Of a stretch of 64,000 nucleotides of DNA, positions 1-9,151 are shown in pieces. This stretch comes from Aeromonas tecta (GTDB taxonomy: Bacteria > Pseudomonadota > Gammaproteobacteria > Enterobacterales > Aeromonadaceae). Below the pieces are notes generated by a model that worked only from the letters and a program-made list of their open reading frames with translations, had not been told where the DNA came from and ran no database searches. Position numbers and translations under genes: made by a program. The stretch is taken from assembly GCF_000820185.1 (NCBI RefSeq), contig NZ_CDCA01000022.1, forward strand, positions 62,323 to 126,322, in the 5' to 3' direction. Position 1 is the stretch's first letter. Each line of letters opens with the position of its first letter.

Positions 1-62
1 CCAACGCACAAGTGGTTGCGTCGAACAGCAAATTCGTTATTTTGAAAGCCATCAAACGCTAA
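1..62 (+). CDS. 3' end of an unidentified gene
   Basis: An open frame enters from the left edge and ends at a TAA at 60-62. The visible tail is about 19 residues, ending FVILKAIKR. It is too short to identify. It stops 26 bases before the yajG start on the same strand, so it could be the previous gene of that operon, or the frame could be chance. Confidence 0.3.
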   Translation, partial: NAQVVASNSKFVILKAIKR

Positions 63-88
63 ACGCCATCAAACGCCAAAGGAAACCC

Positions 89-664
89 ATGATGAAAAAG
101 TCAATCTTGCTGCTAGCTGCCCTGATTTTGGGTGGTTGTGCTACTCATTGGCCGGAGACCGCCCTGCTCAACCCGCAAGTCATCCCCTCCAACCAGCAGT
201 ACTACTCCGGCAACCGGATCACCATGGAAGGGGTGGACAAGCGCGAAGCCGCCTATGTCTTCTCCATCAAGAAGAAAGAAAAGGCGCCCGTGCTGGTCAA
301 CAGCGAACAGCCGCTCAACAACTTGCTGGCCGAGAAACTGGCGCAAGGGTTGCGCAGCCAGGGGCTGGAAGTGGGCAACAGTGGCACCACCAACCTGACC
401 CTGGCCATCTCCAGCGCCGCGATTCATGTGGAAGAAAAAACCTTCACCTACGTCACCAAGTCCAAGGTCAGCCTGCAGGTCATCGCCGACTTCCAGGGCA
501 ACAAGCTGACCAAGCAGTTCAACATGTCGTCCAGCAAGGAAGAGCCGGGTGAGCCGAGCATGGCCGAGCTGGAGTCCATCCTGAACCAGCAGTTGGGCAG
601 CTTGCTGCAACAGATCATGGCCGACGAGGCGCTGCGTGGTTATCTCAAGGGTCAACCGAGCTGA
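89..664 (+). CDS. yajG: YajG family lipoprotein
   Basis: A 191-residue outer-membrane-type lipoprotein precursor. A short charged start (MMKKS) leads into a hydrophobic stretch and a lipobox ending LGGC, with the lipidated cysteine at residue 17. The body matches the YajG family as I know it, including a PQVIPSNQQYYSGN segment and a C-terminal region with repeated hydrophobic and charged residues. AAGGAAA lies a few bases upstream and supports either of the two adjacent ATGs. The function of YajG is not established. In enterics it sits beside ampG; here a secreted cyclophilin gene lies between them, 14 bases downstream, so the two are probably cotranscribed. Confidence 0.85.
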   Translation: MMKKSILLLAALILGGCATHWPETALLNPQVIPSNQQYYSGNRITMEGVDKREAAYVFSIKKKEKAPVLVNSEQPLNNLLAEKLAQGLRSQGLEVGNSGTTNLTLAISSAAIHVEEKTFTYVTKSKVSLQVIADFQGNKLTKQFNMSSSKEEPGEPSMAELESILNQQLGSLLQQIMADEALRGYLKGQPS

Positions 665-678
665 GTGAGGAGATATAA

Positions 679-1230
679 ATGAAAAAATTCTGGTTACTGG
701 CCATGCTGATCGCCCCGCTGGCATTTGCGGGTCCCAAGGTTCGCATGGAGACCAACCACGGCAACATCGTGATCGAGCTGGCGCCGAAGCAGGCACCACA
801 GACGGTGAAGAACTTCCTGCGTTACGTGGCCGATGGCAGTTATGACGGCAGCCTGTTCCATCGCGTGATCCAGAACTTCGTGGTACAAGGCGGCGGCTAC
901 AACCAGCAGTTCCAGCAACTGCCGACCTTCGATCCCGTGGTAAATGAGTCCAAGGGTGGCCTGCCCAACAAGCGCGGCAGCATCGCCATGGCACGCACCC
1001 AGGCGGTGGACAGCGCCACCCGCCAGTTCTATTTCAACCTGGCGGACAACGATAACCTCAATGCCAACGCAGGCGCCGGTTATACCGTGTTTGGCCAGGT
1101 CGTAGAGGGCATGGAGGTGCTGGACAAGCTGGCTCAGGTACAGACCGGCTACAGCTCGATCCTGCGTGCCAACGACGTGCCGACCAGCCCCGTCATCTTG
1201 AAAAAAGTGATCCTGCTGGCGGACAAGTAA
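679..1230 (+). CDS. Secreted cyclophilin-type peptidyl-prolyl isomerase
   Basis: A 183-residue PpiA/PpiB-like protein. Residues 1-17 form a cleavable signal peptide ending AFA, so it should fold proteins in the periplasm by catalysing cis-trans isomerisation at proline. The cyclophilin core is complete: the GNIVIEL strand, FLRYVADGSYDGSLFHRVI with the catalytic Arg, the FVVQGGGY loop, GSIAMARTQAVDSATRQFYFNL and the C-terminal strand. The length fits periplasmic PpiA. The start has an AGGAGA ribosome site. It follows yajG by 14 bases. I cannot tell whether it corresponds to E. coli ppiA or is a separate paralogue, so no symbol is given. Confidence 0.92.
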   Translation: MKKFWLLAMLIAPLAFAGPKVRMETNHGNIVIELAPKQAPQTVKNFLRYVADGSYDGSLFHRVIQNFVVQGGGYNQQFQQLPTFDPVVNESKGGLPNKRGSIAMARTQAVDSATRQFYFNLADNDNLNANAGAGYTVFGQVVEGMEVLDKLAQVQTGYSSILRANDVPTSPVILKKVILLADK

Positions 1231-1262
1231 CAGGGCGAGCCGCGCATCGCGACGCTCCCGAG

Positions 1263-1333
1263 TCACCGGCAGCGCAGTCCAGTTCCCGGGCCTATTCCAT
1301 AACGAAATAGGTCCGGGAAGACGCTGCCGGTGA
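1263..1333. repeat. Long imperfect hairpin after the cyclophilin gene
   Basis: Outer arms 1263-1274 (TCACCGGCAGCG) and 1322-1333 are perfect reverse complements. Inner arms around 1283-1296 and 1305-1319 (TTCCCGGGCCTATT against AAATAGGTCCGGGAA) pair with one mismatch. The structure spans about 71 bases with a small loop. There is no T-tract on either side, so it is not a standard terminator. It may be a transcript-stabilising or attenuating element, or a dispersed palindromic repeat. Confidence 0.6.
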
Positions 1334-1720
1334 TCCATCAACAGCCCCCTCAGGCATCCCCCTCATCCTCTCCCGCTGGCTTAGCGGCATGTCACTTTTC
1401 GTCTGACGCACATCCCGCCCACAGCGGAGCCATTAACGCTGGCTGCTCGTCTCCGGCAAGAACGCCTTCCCCATCTCCTCACATTGCGACCTTAAGCGGC
1501 CGATAAGCCGAAGCTCTGGCTCAAGTACAGCAATGGGATAAGCACTCACTCCTCGCCTGGCACCGACCAGCGCTGCCTGCGCAAGCGCGGTCAACGCCCG
1601 TGCGCCAGAGCGCCATTCGCTCGCCCCTGCCTTGACCAATCTCCCTGCTTCCGGCCAACGTCGATACTGCTTGCCTTGGCTATCCCCCTTTAACCTGACA
1701 AAATGACTCCCTTTTCCCAG
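1334..1720. other. Gene-free stretch before ampG
   Basis: About 390 bases between the hairpin and the ampG ribosome site. Open frames here have no recognisable family features and look like GC-rich chance frames. I see no convincing promoter hexamer pair, although ampG probably has its own promoter because it lies 500 bases from the previous gene. Confidence 0.4.
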
Positions 1721-1733
1721 AGGAGTCAGGCAT

Positions 1734-3125
1734 TTGAACACTCTCCGCCCCCCACGTCGCACAACCAGCTGGCGCGACTCCCTCGCCGTCTATCTGGAGG
1801 CGCGGGTGCTCACCCTGTTTGCCATGGGTTTCTCCTCCGGCCTGCCCTTGTTGCTGGTGTTTGGCACCCTCTCGTTCTGGCTGCGCGAAGCCGGCGTCAG
1901 CCTGACCGATATCGGTTACATGAGCTGGGTCGCCCTGGCTTATGGTTTTAAATGGATGTGGTCACCGCTGGTCGACAGGATGCCGCTGCCGCTGCTCTCT
2001 CGCCTGCTGGGACGACGTCGCAGCTGGATGCTGCTTTCTCAGGTGCTGATCGCCCTCTCACTGGTGGGCATGGCCTATTGCGATCCCAAGACCCAGCTTG
2101 CCCAGCTCGCCCTGTTTGCGCTGCTGGTGGCGTTTGCCTCGGCCACCCAGGATATCGTCATCGATGCCTATCGCATCGAGTCGGCGCCGGAACGCTTGCA
2201 GGCGGCCATGGCGGCCTCCTACATGACGGGTTATCGGCTGGCGATGATCATGGCGGGTGCCGGCGCCCTGGCGCTGGCGGCCTGGCTCGGCAGCAACAGC
2301 GGCTACGATTACCGCGGCTGGCAACTCACCTATCTGCTGATGGCGGGGCTGATGTCGCTTGGGGTCCTCACCACCCTGCTCAGCCATGAGCCGGATATCG
2401 ACGTGAATCGTCAGAATGCACAGCAAGCCGAGCGCAAGGAACTGCTGCTCAATCGTGGCTGGCCGCGTCCGCTGGCGGGGCTCGGCGCCTGGGTCTATGA
2501 GGCAATTTGGTGCCCGTTTGCCGATTTCTTCCGTCGCTACGGCGGCTCGGCGCTGCTGATCCTCGGGCTCATCGCCTGTTACCGGATCTCGGACGTGGTA
2601 ATGGGGGTGATGTCCAACAGCTTCTATGTGGACTTGCAGTTCAGCAAGACGGAAGTGGCCACCATCACCAAGGTGTATGGCGTCATCATGACGCTGGTGG
2701 GGGCGGCCCTTGGGGGCGTGCTGGTGATGCGCTTTGGTACCCTGCGCATCCTGTTTCTCGGCGCCGTGCTCACCGCCAGCACCAATCTGCTGTTCGCCCT
2801 GCTCAACGAAGTCGGCCACAACCTGGAGCTGCTGACCCTGATCATCTCGCTCGACAACCTCAGCGCCGGGATCGCCACGGCGGCCTTCGTGACCTATCTG
2901 TCGAGCCTGACCAATGTTGCCTTCTCGGCCACCCAATATGCGCTGTTCAGCTCCATCATGTTGCTGTTGCCCAAGTTGCTTGCCGGCTTTTCCGGTCACT
3001 TCGTCGAGCTGTTTGGCTACAGTCGCTTCTTCGTCGCGACCAGCCTGCTCGGCATCCCTGTGATGGTGCTGATCATCATGGTATCCAAACGAGGAAAGCA
3101 TTTGTCACAACAAGCGAACAAATAG
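1734..3125 (+). CDS. ampG: AmpG muropeptide permease (MFS)
   Basis: A 463-residue polytopic membrane protein of the major facilitator family. AmpG imports GlcNAc-anhydroMurNAc peptides for cell-wall recycling, and through them influences AmpC beta-lactamase induction. The N-terminus has the family pattern SGLPLLLVFGTLSFWLREAG, followed by DRMPLPLLSRLLGRRRSW after the second helix and DIVIDAYRIE in helix 4; about 12 helices can be counted. Translation most likely starts at TTG 1734, with AGGAG eight bases upstream; no in-frame ATG fits as well. A short out-of-frame ATG at 1703 is not used. It follows yajG and the cyclophilin in a conserved neighbourhood, though 500 bases away. Confidence 0.9.
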   Translation: MNTLRPPRRTTSWRDSLAVYLEARVLTLFAMGFSSGLPLLLVFGTLSFWLREAGVSLTDIGYMSWVALAYGFKWMWSPLVDRMPLPLLSRLLGRRRSWMLLSQVLIALSLVGMAYCDPKTQLAQLALFALLVAFASATQDIVIDAYRIESAPERLQAAMAASYMTGYRLAMIMAGAGALALAAWLGSNSGYDYRGWQLTYLLMAGLMSLGVLTTLLSHEPDIDVNRQNAQQAERKELLLNRGWPRPLAGLGAWVYEAIWCPFADFFRRYGGSALLILGLIACYRISDVVMGVMSNSFYVDLQFSKTEVATITKVYGVIMTLVGAALGGVLVMRFGTLRILFLGAVLTASTNLLFALLNEVGHNLELLTLIISLDNLSAGIATAAFVTYLSSLTNVAFSATQYALFSSIMLLLPKLLAGFSGHFVELFGYSRFFVATSLLGIPVMVLIIMVSKRGKHLSQQANK

Positions 3126-3187
3126 CAAGCGTTTGCGCCATTTAGGGGGTGATTAGACTCACAGATCCTGACAAAGTTCCCTGGCTC

Positions 3188-3219
3188 TTGTTTATCCGTT
3201 GAATTTATTTGGCTAGAAT
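3188..3219 (+). promoter_or_regulatory. Possible promoter of the Tsx-like gene
   Basis: TAGAAT at 3214-3219 could be a -10 box, with TTTATC at 3191-3196 as a 17-base-spaced -35. It lies about 65 bases before the start codon. The -35 is weak. Confidence 0.35.
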
Positions 3220-3282
3220 CCCTCCCGCTCCTTGTGGGCAGGCTACGGAAAACCTCAACTAAACACACAAGAGACCAATAAA

Positions 3283-4125
3283 ATGGCCAAATTTACCAAG
3301 ACTCTGATCGCTGCCGGTCTGCTGGCTGCATCCGCCACTCCGGCTTTCGCTGCTGATTACAGCGGTGACATCCATAAGAACGACTACAAGTGGATGCAGT
3401 TCAACCTGATGCATACCATCGACCAGCGTCCCTTTACTTCCGGTCAGGATGACTACAACGACACCTACCTGGAAATGGAGTTCGGCGGTCGGTCCGGTAT
3501 CTTTGATCTGTATGGTTACATCGACATCTTCGATGTATTCGATACCAAGCACAGCGACAAGCACAACGGTCAAAACCTCTTCATGAAGTTTGCACCGCGT
3601 ATGTCTCTGGATGCACTGACCGGTAAAGACCTCTCCTTCGGTCCAGTACAAGAGCTGTACATTGCCAACCTGAATAACATGGCCGATGGCCAGATGGAAA
3701 ACCAAATCGGTCTGGGTGCTGACGTACAGGTGCCTTGGTTCGGCAAGGTTGGCATGAACCTGTATGCTCGTTACTCCAACGAGAATGAGTTCTTCCGTGA
3801 AGAAGAGAACTCCTGGAACGGCTATCAGTTCTCCATGAACTGGTTCAAACCTTTCTACACCTTCGGCAACGGTAGCTTCGTCTCCTATCAAGGTTACCTG
3901 GACTACACCTTCGACATGGATACCCATGAGCGTGCTGACCGTGCCAGCGATGCATTGGCTACCTTCCACGGTATCTACTGGCACTCCGACCGCTACGCCG
4001 TCGGTTACGGCCTGAAGTACTTCATGGATGCCTACGGCACCAAAGATGGTTCTACCGCGTTTGACGGTACTCCATGGAAGAGCTCTGGCTTCAGCCACTA
4101 CTTCTCCGTTACCTACAAGTTCTAA
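3283..4125 (+). CDS. Tsx/OmpK-type nucleoside-specific channel
   Basis: A 280-residue outer membrane beta-barrel. The signal peptide (residues 1-23, ending PAFA before ADYSGD) starts at ATG 3283. The in-frame codons upstream of it lack a ribosome site and would spoil the signal. The mature part resembles Tsx and Vibrio OmpK: KNDYKWMQFNLMHTID near the start, EFGGRSGIFDLYGYIDIFD, repeated aromatic beta strands, and a terminal YKF for BAM recognition. Tsx carries nucleosides, and OmpK is a known phage receptor in vibrios. The gene is monocistronic, ending at a strong terminator it probably shares with yajQ. Confidence 0.85.
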   Translation: MAKFTKTLIAAGLLAASATPAFAADYSGDIHKNDYKWMQFNLMHTIDQRPFTSGQDDYNDTYLEMEFGGRSGIFDLYGYIDIFDVFDTKHSDKHNGQNLFMKFAPRMSLDALTGKDLSFGPVQELYIANLNNMADGQMENQIGLGADVQVPWFGKVGMNLYARYSNENEFFREEENSWNGYQFSMNWFKPFYTFGNGSFVSYQGYLDYTFDMDTHERADRASDALATFHGIYWHSDRYAVGYGLKYFMDAYGTKDGSTAFDGTPWKSSGFSHYFSVTYKF

Positions 4126-4146
4126 TCGAACTCGTATCGCGGACAC

Positions 4147-4178
4147 AAAAAACCGGAGCAGCTGCTCCGGTTTTTTTA
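4147..4178. terminator. Bidirectional intrinsic terminator
   Basis: ACCGGAGCAGCTGCTCCGGT forms a perfect hairpin with an A-run on the left and seven Ts on the right. It can stop the Tsx-like gene on the plus strand and yajQ on the minus strand. Confidence 0.92.
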
Positions 4179-4226
4179 TGGCGCGCCTGAAGCAAACGGG
4201 AAGGGTCATGCCCTCCCCATCCATTA

Positions 4227-4709
4227 TCAGTCGCGGAAGTTCTGGAACTGCATCGGCTGACCCAGCTCGGCCCCGCGCACCAGCGCCATGGCCTCCTGCA
4301 GATCGTCACGCTTCTTGCCGGTGACGCGCACTTCGTCGCCCTGGATGGCAACCTGCACCTTGATCTTGGAATCCTTGATCAGCTTCACCAGCTTCTTGGC
4401 GATCTCTTTCTCGATCCCCTGCTTGAACTTGACGTTCAGATGGAAGCGCTTGCCGGAGTGGACGCTGTCACCCACGTCAATGGAATTGCCTTCGATGTTG
4501 CGCTTGAGCAGGGCTCCGCGCAGGATCTCGACCATCTGCTTGAGCTGGAAATCGGCATCGGCCTCCAGCTTGACTTCTTCTTTGTTCAATTCGAAGCTGG
4601 CTTCAACACCACGAAAATCGAAACGGGTCGCCAGTTCACGATTGGCGTTATCGACGGCGTTCAACACCTCGTTCATTTTGACTTCAGAGACAATATCGAA
4701 TGACGGCAT
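4227..4709 (-). CDS. yajQ: YajQ family nucleotide-binding protein
   Basis: 160 residues, starting [10 protein letters not shown] as in the family. An upstream in-frame TTG exists but would overlap the GAGGAG ribosome site, so the ATG at 4709 is preferred. Characteristic segments are [29 protein letters not shown], and the C-terminal [22 protein letters not shown] and [11 protein letters not shown]. Members bind nucleotides (cyclic di-GMP in Xanthomonas and Pseudomonas) and have been linked to phage and virulence control. The yajQ-panE-yajL neighbourhood is the same as in E. coli. Confidence 0.95.
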   Translation of the reverse strand: MPSFDIVSEVKMNEVLNAVDNANRELATRFDFRGVEASFELNKEEVKLEADADFQLKQMVEILRGALLKRNIEGNSIDVGDSVHSGKRFHLNVKFKQGIEKEIAKKLVKLIKDSKIKVQVAIQGDEVRVTGKKRDDLQEAMALVRGAELGQPMQFQNFRD

Positions 4710-4911
4710 AGCCGGGCTCCTCAAGTTGTGCTTTATAGGGGGGCAAATCTACCAGAAAACCGGCAAATTTGCTGATTTCAATGGGGTTGCTCTGCTAGAA
4801 TCCCCTGCGCACAGGAATGGCGAGACCCGTTAGTGTCCGCCACGCGACACCTCCACTATCCCCGGTAGGCGGTTGTTAGGAATGCGACCCTTACCCTGAT
4901 TGAGCCTCTCC

Positions 4912-5859
4912 ATGCCAAGCGGATTACGCGATAACAACCTGAAAACCAGCCGACAGCCTTCCTCCCCCCAATGGACACTGCTGGGCTGTGGCGCCCTGGG
5001 TGGCGTGTTTGCCTCCCTGCTGACCCTGAGCGGCCAATCGACCCGCGTCTTGCTGCGTGACAGACACCGCTCGACCCTGCATCCCGGCATTGATTTCACC
5101 TCGCTGGAAGGCCATACCCAGCTGATCGCCATCGAGCGCGGCTTCGTCAGCCAACCCGGTCAGATCAAACGGCTGCTGGTGATGACCAAGGCTGGCCAGG
5201 TCATCTCGGCCCTGACCCCGCTGGCGGGCACCTTGGCGGCGGGAGTGCCCATAGTGCTGCTGCACAATGGCATGGGTATCGCCGAACAGGTGGTGCAGAT
5301 GTTCCCGAACAACCCGGTGATCGCCGGCGTCACCAGCCACGGCGCCATGCAAAGCGGCCACTTCGTGTTTCGTCATACCGGCAAGGGCGAGACCTGGCTC
5401 GGCCCGGTCAACGAGGCCGCCAAGGCTCACTCCGCCCTGGCAGAGGAACTCGCCACTGCCCTCGGTCAAGCCGGCTGGGATGAGCAGATCCTGAGCCGTC
5501 AATGGCAGAAACTCGCCATCAACTGTGCCATCAATCCGCTGACGGCGCTGTATAAGCTCAAGAATGGCGAGCTGGCCGGCCCCCGTTTTGCCGATGCCCT
5601 GCAACAGATCTGCGTGGAAGTGGCGGACGTGATGCAGGCCGAGGGCCAGACCACCAACCAGGAGGAGCTGCTGCGCAGGGTGATGATGGTGGTGGAAATG
5701 ACTGCCGACAATTACTCTTCCATGTATCAGGATCTGGAACTGGGGCGCGAGACAGAGATCGAGGCCATTACCGGCTTCCTGCTCGCCAAAGCGGCCCAGC
5801 ACGGCATCGCGGTGCCGGTCAATCAGGGCCTCTATCAGGCCATCAAAGAGAAACAATAG
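4912..5859 (+). CDS. panE: 2-dehydropantoate 2-reductase
   Basis: A ketopantoate reductase of about 315 residues, giving pantoate for coenzyme A synthesis with NADPH. The dinucleotide-binding loop LGCGALGG lies near residue 30. Further family marks are LLVMTKAGQV, LLHNGMG, the catalytic-lysine region WQKLAINCAINPLTAL, and the C-terminal SSMYQDLELGRETEIEAITGF. The N-terminus is about 20 residues longer than E. coli PanE and has no clear ribosome site; a TTG at 4900 is an alternative start. It lies between yajQ (divergent) and yajL, 35 bases before the latter, so panE-yajL is probably one transcript. Confidence 0.9.
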   Translation: MPSGLRDNNLKTSRQPSSPQWTLLGCGALGGVFASLLTLSGQSTRVLLRDRHRSTLHPGIDFTSLEGHTQLIAIERGFVSQPGQIKRLLVMTKAGQVISALTPLAGTLAAGVPIVLLHNGMGIAEQVVQMFPNNPVIAGVTSHGAMQSGHFVFRHTGKGETWLGPVNEAAKAHSALAEELATALGQAGWDEQILSRQWQKLAINCAINPLTALYKLKNGELAGPRFADALQQICVEVADVMQAEGQTTNQEELLRRVMMVVEMTADNYSSMYQDLELGRETEIEAITGFLLAKAAQHGIAVPVNQGLYQAIKEKQ

Positions 5860-5894
5860 ACCCGGCGAGATCGCGGGCAATTAAGGAGTCCAGT

Positions 5895-6470
5895 ATGACC
5901 GTATTGGTATTGGTTGCCCCGGGCTCGGAAGAGATCGAGACCGTCGCCATCGTCGACACCTTGGTGCGCGCCGCCATCGAGGTGGTGCTCGCCTCCTGCT
6001 GCCCTGCGGGGCAGCGCCAGATCCGCGCCTCCCGCGGGGTGCAGATCGTTGCCGACTGCCATATCGACGAGCTCGGTAGCCGTGACTTCGAAGCCATCGT
6101 CGTGCCGGGCGGCCTGCCCGGCAGCGAGGCGATCCGCGACACCCCGCTCGCCATCGACCTGCTCAAGGAGCAAGCGCTACTTGGCCGCTGGCGGGCTGCC
6201 ATCTGTGCCGCCCCCGCAGTGGTGTTGCAACACCACCACCTGCTGGGAAATGCCATCGTTACCTGCCATCCGGGCTTTCAGGCCCAGCTCCCCTCCGCTC
6301 AACTCAGCACGGAGCGGGTGGTGAGAGACGAGGCTCACCGCCTTATCACCAGCCAGGGCCCCGGCAGCGCCATCGAGTTCGCCCTCGAGATAGTACGGGT
6401 ACTGCGCGGTGATAAGGCCACCCAGGCGGTAGTCGGCCCTATGGTAATGCCCACCTCGCTCACGCCCTAG
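5895..6470 (+). CDS. yajL: YajL/DJ-1 family protein
   Basis: 191 residues of the DJ-1/PfpI superfamily. The nucleophile elbow AAICAAPAVV places the reactive cysteine at 104, and the partner glutamate is at 13 in APGSEE, matching C106 and E15 of E. coli YajL. The late motif TSQGPGSAIEFALEIV is also family-typical. YajL has been described as an oxidative-stress chaperone and a protein or nucleotide deglycase; the latter role is debated. The start ATG follows AAGGAG. It is the last gene of the panE-yajL pair. Confidence 0.92.
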   Translation: MTVLVLVAPGSEEIETVAIVDTLVRAAIEVVLASCCPAGQRQIRASRGVQIVADCHIDELGSRDFEAIVVPGGLPGSEAIRDTPLAIDLLKEQALLGRWRAAICAAPAVVLQHHHLLGNAIVTCHPGFQAQLPSAQLSTERVVRDEAHRLITSQGPGSAIEFALEIVRVLRGDKATQAVVGPMVMPTSLTP

Positions 6471-6496
6471 AGAACAACCCTCCCCTCTCGTAATGA

Positions 6497-6522
6497 CAGA
6501 ACACCCGGCAAGGGGCGTTCTG
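6497..6522. terminator. Weak hairpin between yajL and budB
   Basis: CAGAAC at 6497-6502 pairs with GTTCTG at 6517-6522, with CCC/GGG inside. It lies between two convergent genes, where a shared terminator is expected, but only a short T-rich stretch follows. Confidence 0.4.
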
Positions 6523-6564
6523 CTTTGGGGCGGGCCGCTCGCAGCATGCCGGTTCAAAATCGAC

Positions 6565-8235
6565 TCAACTCAGCATTTCAGGTCTGAGCTGCTCCATCAG
6601 CAGGTGGTTATCGCTGTAATCCACCGGGATGGCCACCACCGCCGGTCCGCTCACCTCCATGACGGCGCGCAGGGTGGATCGCAGATCCTCGGCGCAGGTG
6701 ACGGCAAACCCGGCAGCCCCGAATGATTCGGCATAGGCCTTGAAGTTGATGGGGCCGAAGCTCACCCCGGAGCTGCGGCAGTACTTTTTCTCCTCCTGCA
6801 TCGCCACCATGTTGTAACCGTTATCGACCCAGATGATGTGCACTATGTTGGACTTGAGCCGCACCGCGGTCTCCAGCTCCATGCTCGACTGCATGAAACT
6901 GCCATCGCCGGACACAGAGATGATCTTTTCCCCTGGTCGTACCATGGCGGCCCCGATGGCCCAGGGCAGCGCCACCCCCATGGTTTGCTGGCCGTTGGAG
7001 ATGAGCACCTGGCGGGCCCGGAAGCTGTAGAGGTAGCGGGCAATCCAGATGTGGAAGCTGCCCATGTCCACGCACAGTGTCATGTCCCGCCCTATGATGT
7101 CCTGCAGCTCCTTGACGATGCGCAGAGGATGGATGGGAGTGCCTCCCAACCGGCCGGCATGCTCGGCGAGCTGATGGCGCTGGGCGCAGATCTCGCCAAG
7201 CAGTGCGGTAATGGCCGGATCCCGCGCCAGCGGCTGGTGCAGCATCCGGGTCAGCCGCGCCAGGTTGGCGCTGATGGAGCCCACCAGCTCCACCGCCGGG
7301 CAATAGCTGCTGTCGATCTCCGCCGGCAGCGCATCAATGTGCAGCAGTTGGCGCTCGCCGGTGCCGTTCCACAGTACGGGGTCGTATTCGATGGGGCTGT
7401 AGCCGATGCAGACCACCAAATCCGCATCCTGCAGCAGCTTGTCCCCCGGCTGGTTATTGAACAGCCCCACCCGCCCGGCAAAGTCATTGAAATGGTGGAT
7501 ATCCACCACCCCGGCCGCCTGATAAGTGCCCGTCACCGGCAGTCGGCTCTTGTCGAGGAAAGCGCGCACCGCGAGGGAGTTCTCCGGTCGGCTGGCCAGC
7601 AGACCGAGCAGCACCACCGGCTTGCGAGCCCGCGCCAGCAGGCTCAGCGCCCGATCGATGCCGCGCTCGTCGGCCGCCCCCGGCTCGGGGATGGCGTAGG
7701 GTACCAGAATGGCGCCATCGGCCGGCTCGTTGATGATGTCCATCGGCAGGCTGACAAAGGCCGCTCCGGGCCGTCCCAGCTCGGCGCTGCGAAAGGCGTT
7801 GGCCATCACCTCGGAGAGAACGGAGCCGGTGCCCACCTGAGCGCTGAACTTAGTAACCGGCCGGCACAGGCTGACGGTATCCAGGCTCTGGTGCGTCAGC
7901 TTGAGGCCATCTGCCCGCCGCACGGCCCCGCCCAGCGCCACCATGGCATCCCCTTCCGAGGTGGCGGTGGCAAGACCCGTGATGAGGTTGGCGCAACCCG
8001 GCCCCGAGGTCACCAGCGCCACCCCGGCTTTGCCGGTGAGCCGGCCGACGGCGGCGGCCATGAAGGCGGCATTAGCTTCGTGACGCACCACTATGGTTTC
8101 GATGGGGGAGTCCTCCAGCGCATCGAATACCCTGTCGATCTTGGCCCCGGGAATGCCGAATATCTGCTTGACCCCCTGCGCCTCCAGATGGCGCACCACC
8201 AGTTCGGCCCCACAGGCCCAGTGTTGATTTTCCAT
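6565..8235 (-). CDS. budB: Catabolic acetolactate synthase
   Basis: 556 residues of the thiamine-diphosphate enzyme family. The N-terminal pyrimidine-binding domain has [14 protein letters not shown] and the cofactor-activating glutamate E53 in [10 protein letters not shown]. The C-terminal TPP domain has [18 protein letters not shown] followed by VDNGYN. It condenses two pyruvates to alpha-acetolactate, the first step of acetoin and 2,3-butanediol production at low pH. Start to stop matches AlsS/BudB rather than the longer anabolic IlvB types, and there is no small regulatory subunit. It lies downstream of budA, 27 bases apart, in one operon. Confidence 0.95.
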   Translation of the reverse strand: MENQHWACGAELVVRHLEAQGVKQIFGIPGAKIDRVFDALEDSPIETIVVRHEANAAFMAAAVGRLTGKAGVALVTSGPGCANLITGLATATSEGDAMVALGGAVRRADGLKLTHQSLDTVSLCRPVTKFSAQVGTGSVLSEVMANAFRSAELGRPGAAFVSLPMDIINEPADGAILVPYAIPEPGAADERGIDRALSLLARARKPVVLLGLLASRPENSLAVRAFLDKSRLPVTGTYQAAGVVDIHHFNDFAGRVGLFNNQPGDKLLQDADLVVCIGYSPIEYDPVLWNGTGERQLLHIDALPAEIDSSYCPAVELVGSISANLARLTRMLHQPLARDPAITALLGEICAQRHQLAEHAGRLGGTPIHPLRIVKELQDIIGRDMTLCVDMGSFHIWIARYLYSFRARQVLISNGQQTMGVALPWAIGAAMVRPGEKIISVSGDGSFMQSSMELETAVRLKSNIVHIIWVDNGYNMVAMQEEKKYCRSSGVSFGPINFKAYAESFGAAGFAVTCAEDLRSTLRAVMEVSGPAVVAIPVDYSDNHLLMEQLRPEMLS

Positions 8236-8262
8236 GATGTCACTCCTTGTTAAGCGAAGGGC

Positions 8263-9042
8263 TCAGCCTTCGGCGGCGCGGATGGCGCGGTCCAGATCGG
8301 CGGGATTGAGGTCGGCCTGCTGAAAGGCCGGATTGCGAGGCAACTCGATGTTGAGATGTTGCACCACCGACAACTGCAGCTGGCCGTGGCCCATGGCGTA
8401 GTCGAGGATGTGGCCGCCACCCCGGCGATCCTCGGTGATGAAGTGCTCGTGATAGCCAGCCACGTTGATCCCCTGCACGAAGGGCGGGCAACGAAAGCCC
8501 ACCAGGGTGCCGCGCCGTTGGTTGAACGAGAACAGCGGCTGGGCTTCGATGGCCTCCAGCATGGGCTTGTAGGGGGGGCTCTGACAGGGAACGGTGCGCA
8601 CCTGCGCCTGTTCGAACAGGCCGTCGAGCCGAAAGGCGACGAAGACATTGTCGGTGCCCACCAACCGATCCACCCACAGGTGGATCTCCTCGCGGCTCAG
8701 GGGGTGATCGAAGCGGCGCTGCAGGCAGGGGCGAAAGTGGGTCATCACCGCAAACGGGGTCTTCTGCTCGGCCCTGGCCGGGCGGGCCGAGCCGTCAGCC
8801 TTGAGCTGATGGATCTGGCGATCGAAGGCAATCAGCTCGCCTTCGAGCCGATTGAAGGTCCCGAGGCCGAAGTCACCGTGGCGCAGCAGGTCGGCCATGG
8901 TGGTCTCCCCCTCGTAAACCCCCGCCAGCAGGGCACTCATCAGGGAGCTCTGGTAGACCTCGCCGCCCCCCTGGCGAGCCTGCCAGCGAGCAAACTGCTG
9001 GCTTATCTCAATGGCGCAGTCACATGACGAATTAGTTTCCAT
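8263..9042 (-). CDS. budA: Alpha-acetolactate decarboxylase
   Basis: 259 residues. It decarboxylates acetolactate to acetoin. The zinc-binding signature is clear: GYHEH, then ITEDRRGGGH about a dozen residues on (roughly residues 195-210). Other family segments are YQSSLMSALLAGVYEGETTMADLLRHGDFGLGTFNRLEGE at the start and FRLDGLFEQAQVRTVPCQSPPY in the middle. It is the promoter-proximal gene of budAB and is divergent from the LysR regulator. No acetoin reductase (budC) is present nearby; the final reductase must be elsewhere. Confidence 0.95.
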   Translation of the reverse strand: METNSSCDCAIEISQQFARWQARQGGGEVYQSSLMSALLAGVYEGETTMADLLRHGDFGLGTFNRLEGELIAFDRQIHQLKADGSARPARAEQKTPFAVMTHFRPCLQRRFDHPLSREEIHLWVDRLVGTDNVFVAFRLDGLFEQAQVRTVPCQSPPYKPMLEAIEAQPLFSFNQRRGTLVGFRCPPFVQGINVAGYHEHFITEDRRGGGHILDYAMGHGQLQLSVVQHLNIELPRNPAFQQADLNPADLDRAIRAAEG

Positions 9043-9057
9043 TTGGATTTCACCTCT

Positions 9058-9127
9058 AATCCTGTTAGGTTGAAAAATCAGGATTCAATAGTGACCAATG
9101 TCACGGTTTGATACCAATATTCAAACC
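9058..9127. promoter_or_regulatory. Divergent budA/budR control region with three inverted repeats
   Basis: Three perfect inverted repeats lie side by side: AATCCTG 9058-9064 with CAGGATT 9079-9085; GTGAC 9091-9095 with GTCAC 9100-9104; GGTTTGA 9105-9111 with TCAAACC 9121-9127. LysR regulators bind such T-N11-A-like dyads between divergent genes, so these are candidate operators. A start of the regulator at 9098 would sit inside the second repeat. Confidence 0.6.
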
Positions 9128-9151
9128 CATCAGCTTCGAGACGTACCAGAT

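Noticed and set aside
1433..1762. 109-codon minus-strand frame before ampG
   Set aside because: No ribosome site, no family features, and it overlaps the ampG start; compositionally a chance frame.
4782..4801. TAGAAT as a -10 box for panE
   Set aside because: No -35 hexamer at acceptable spacing was found.
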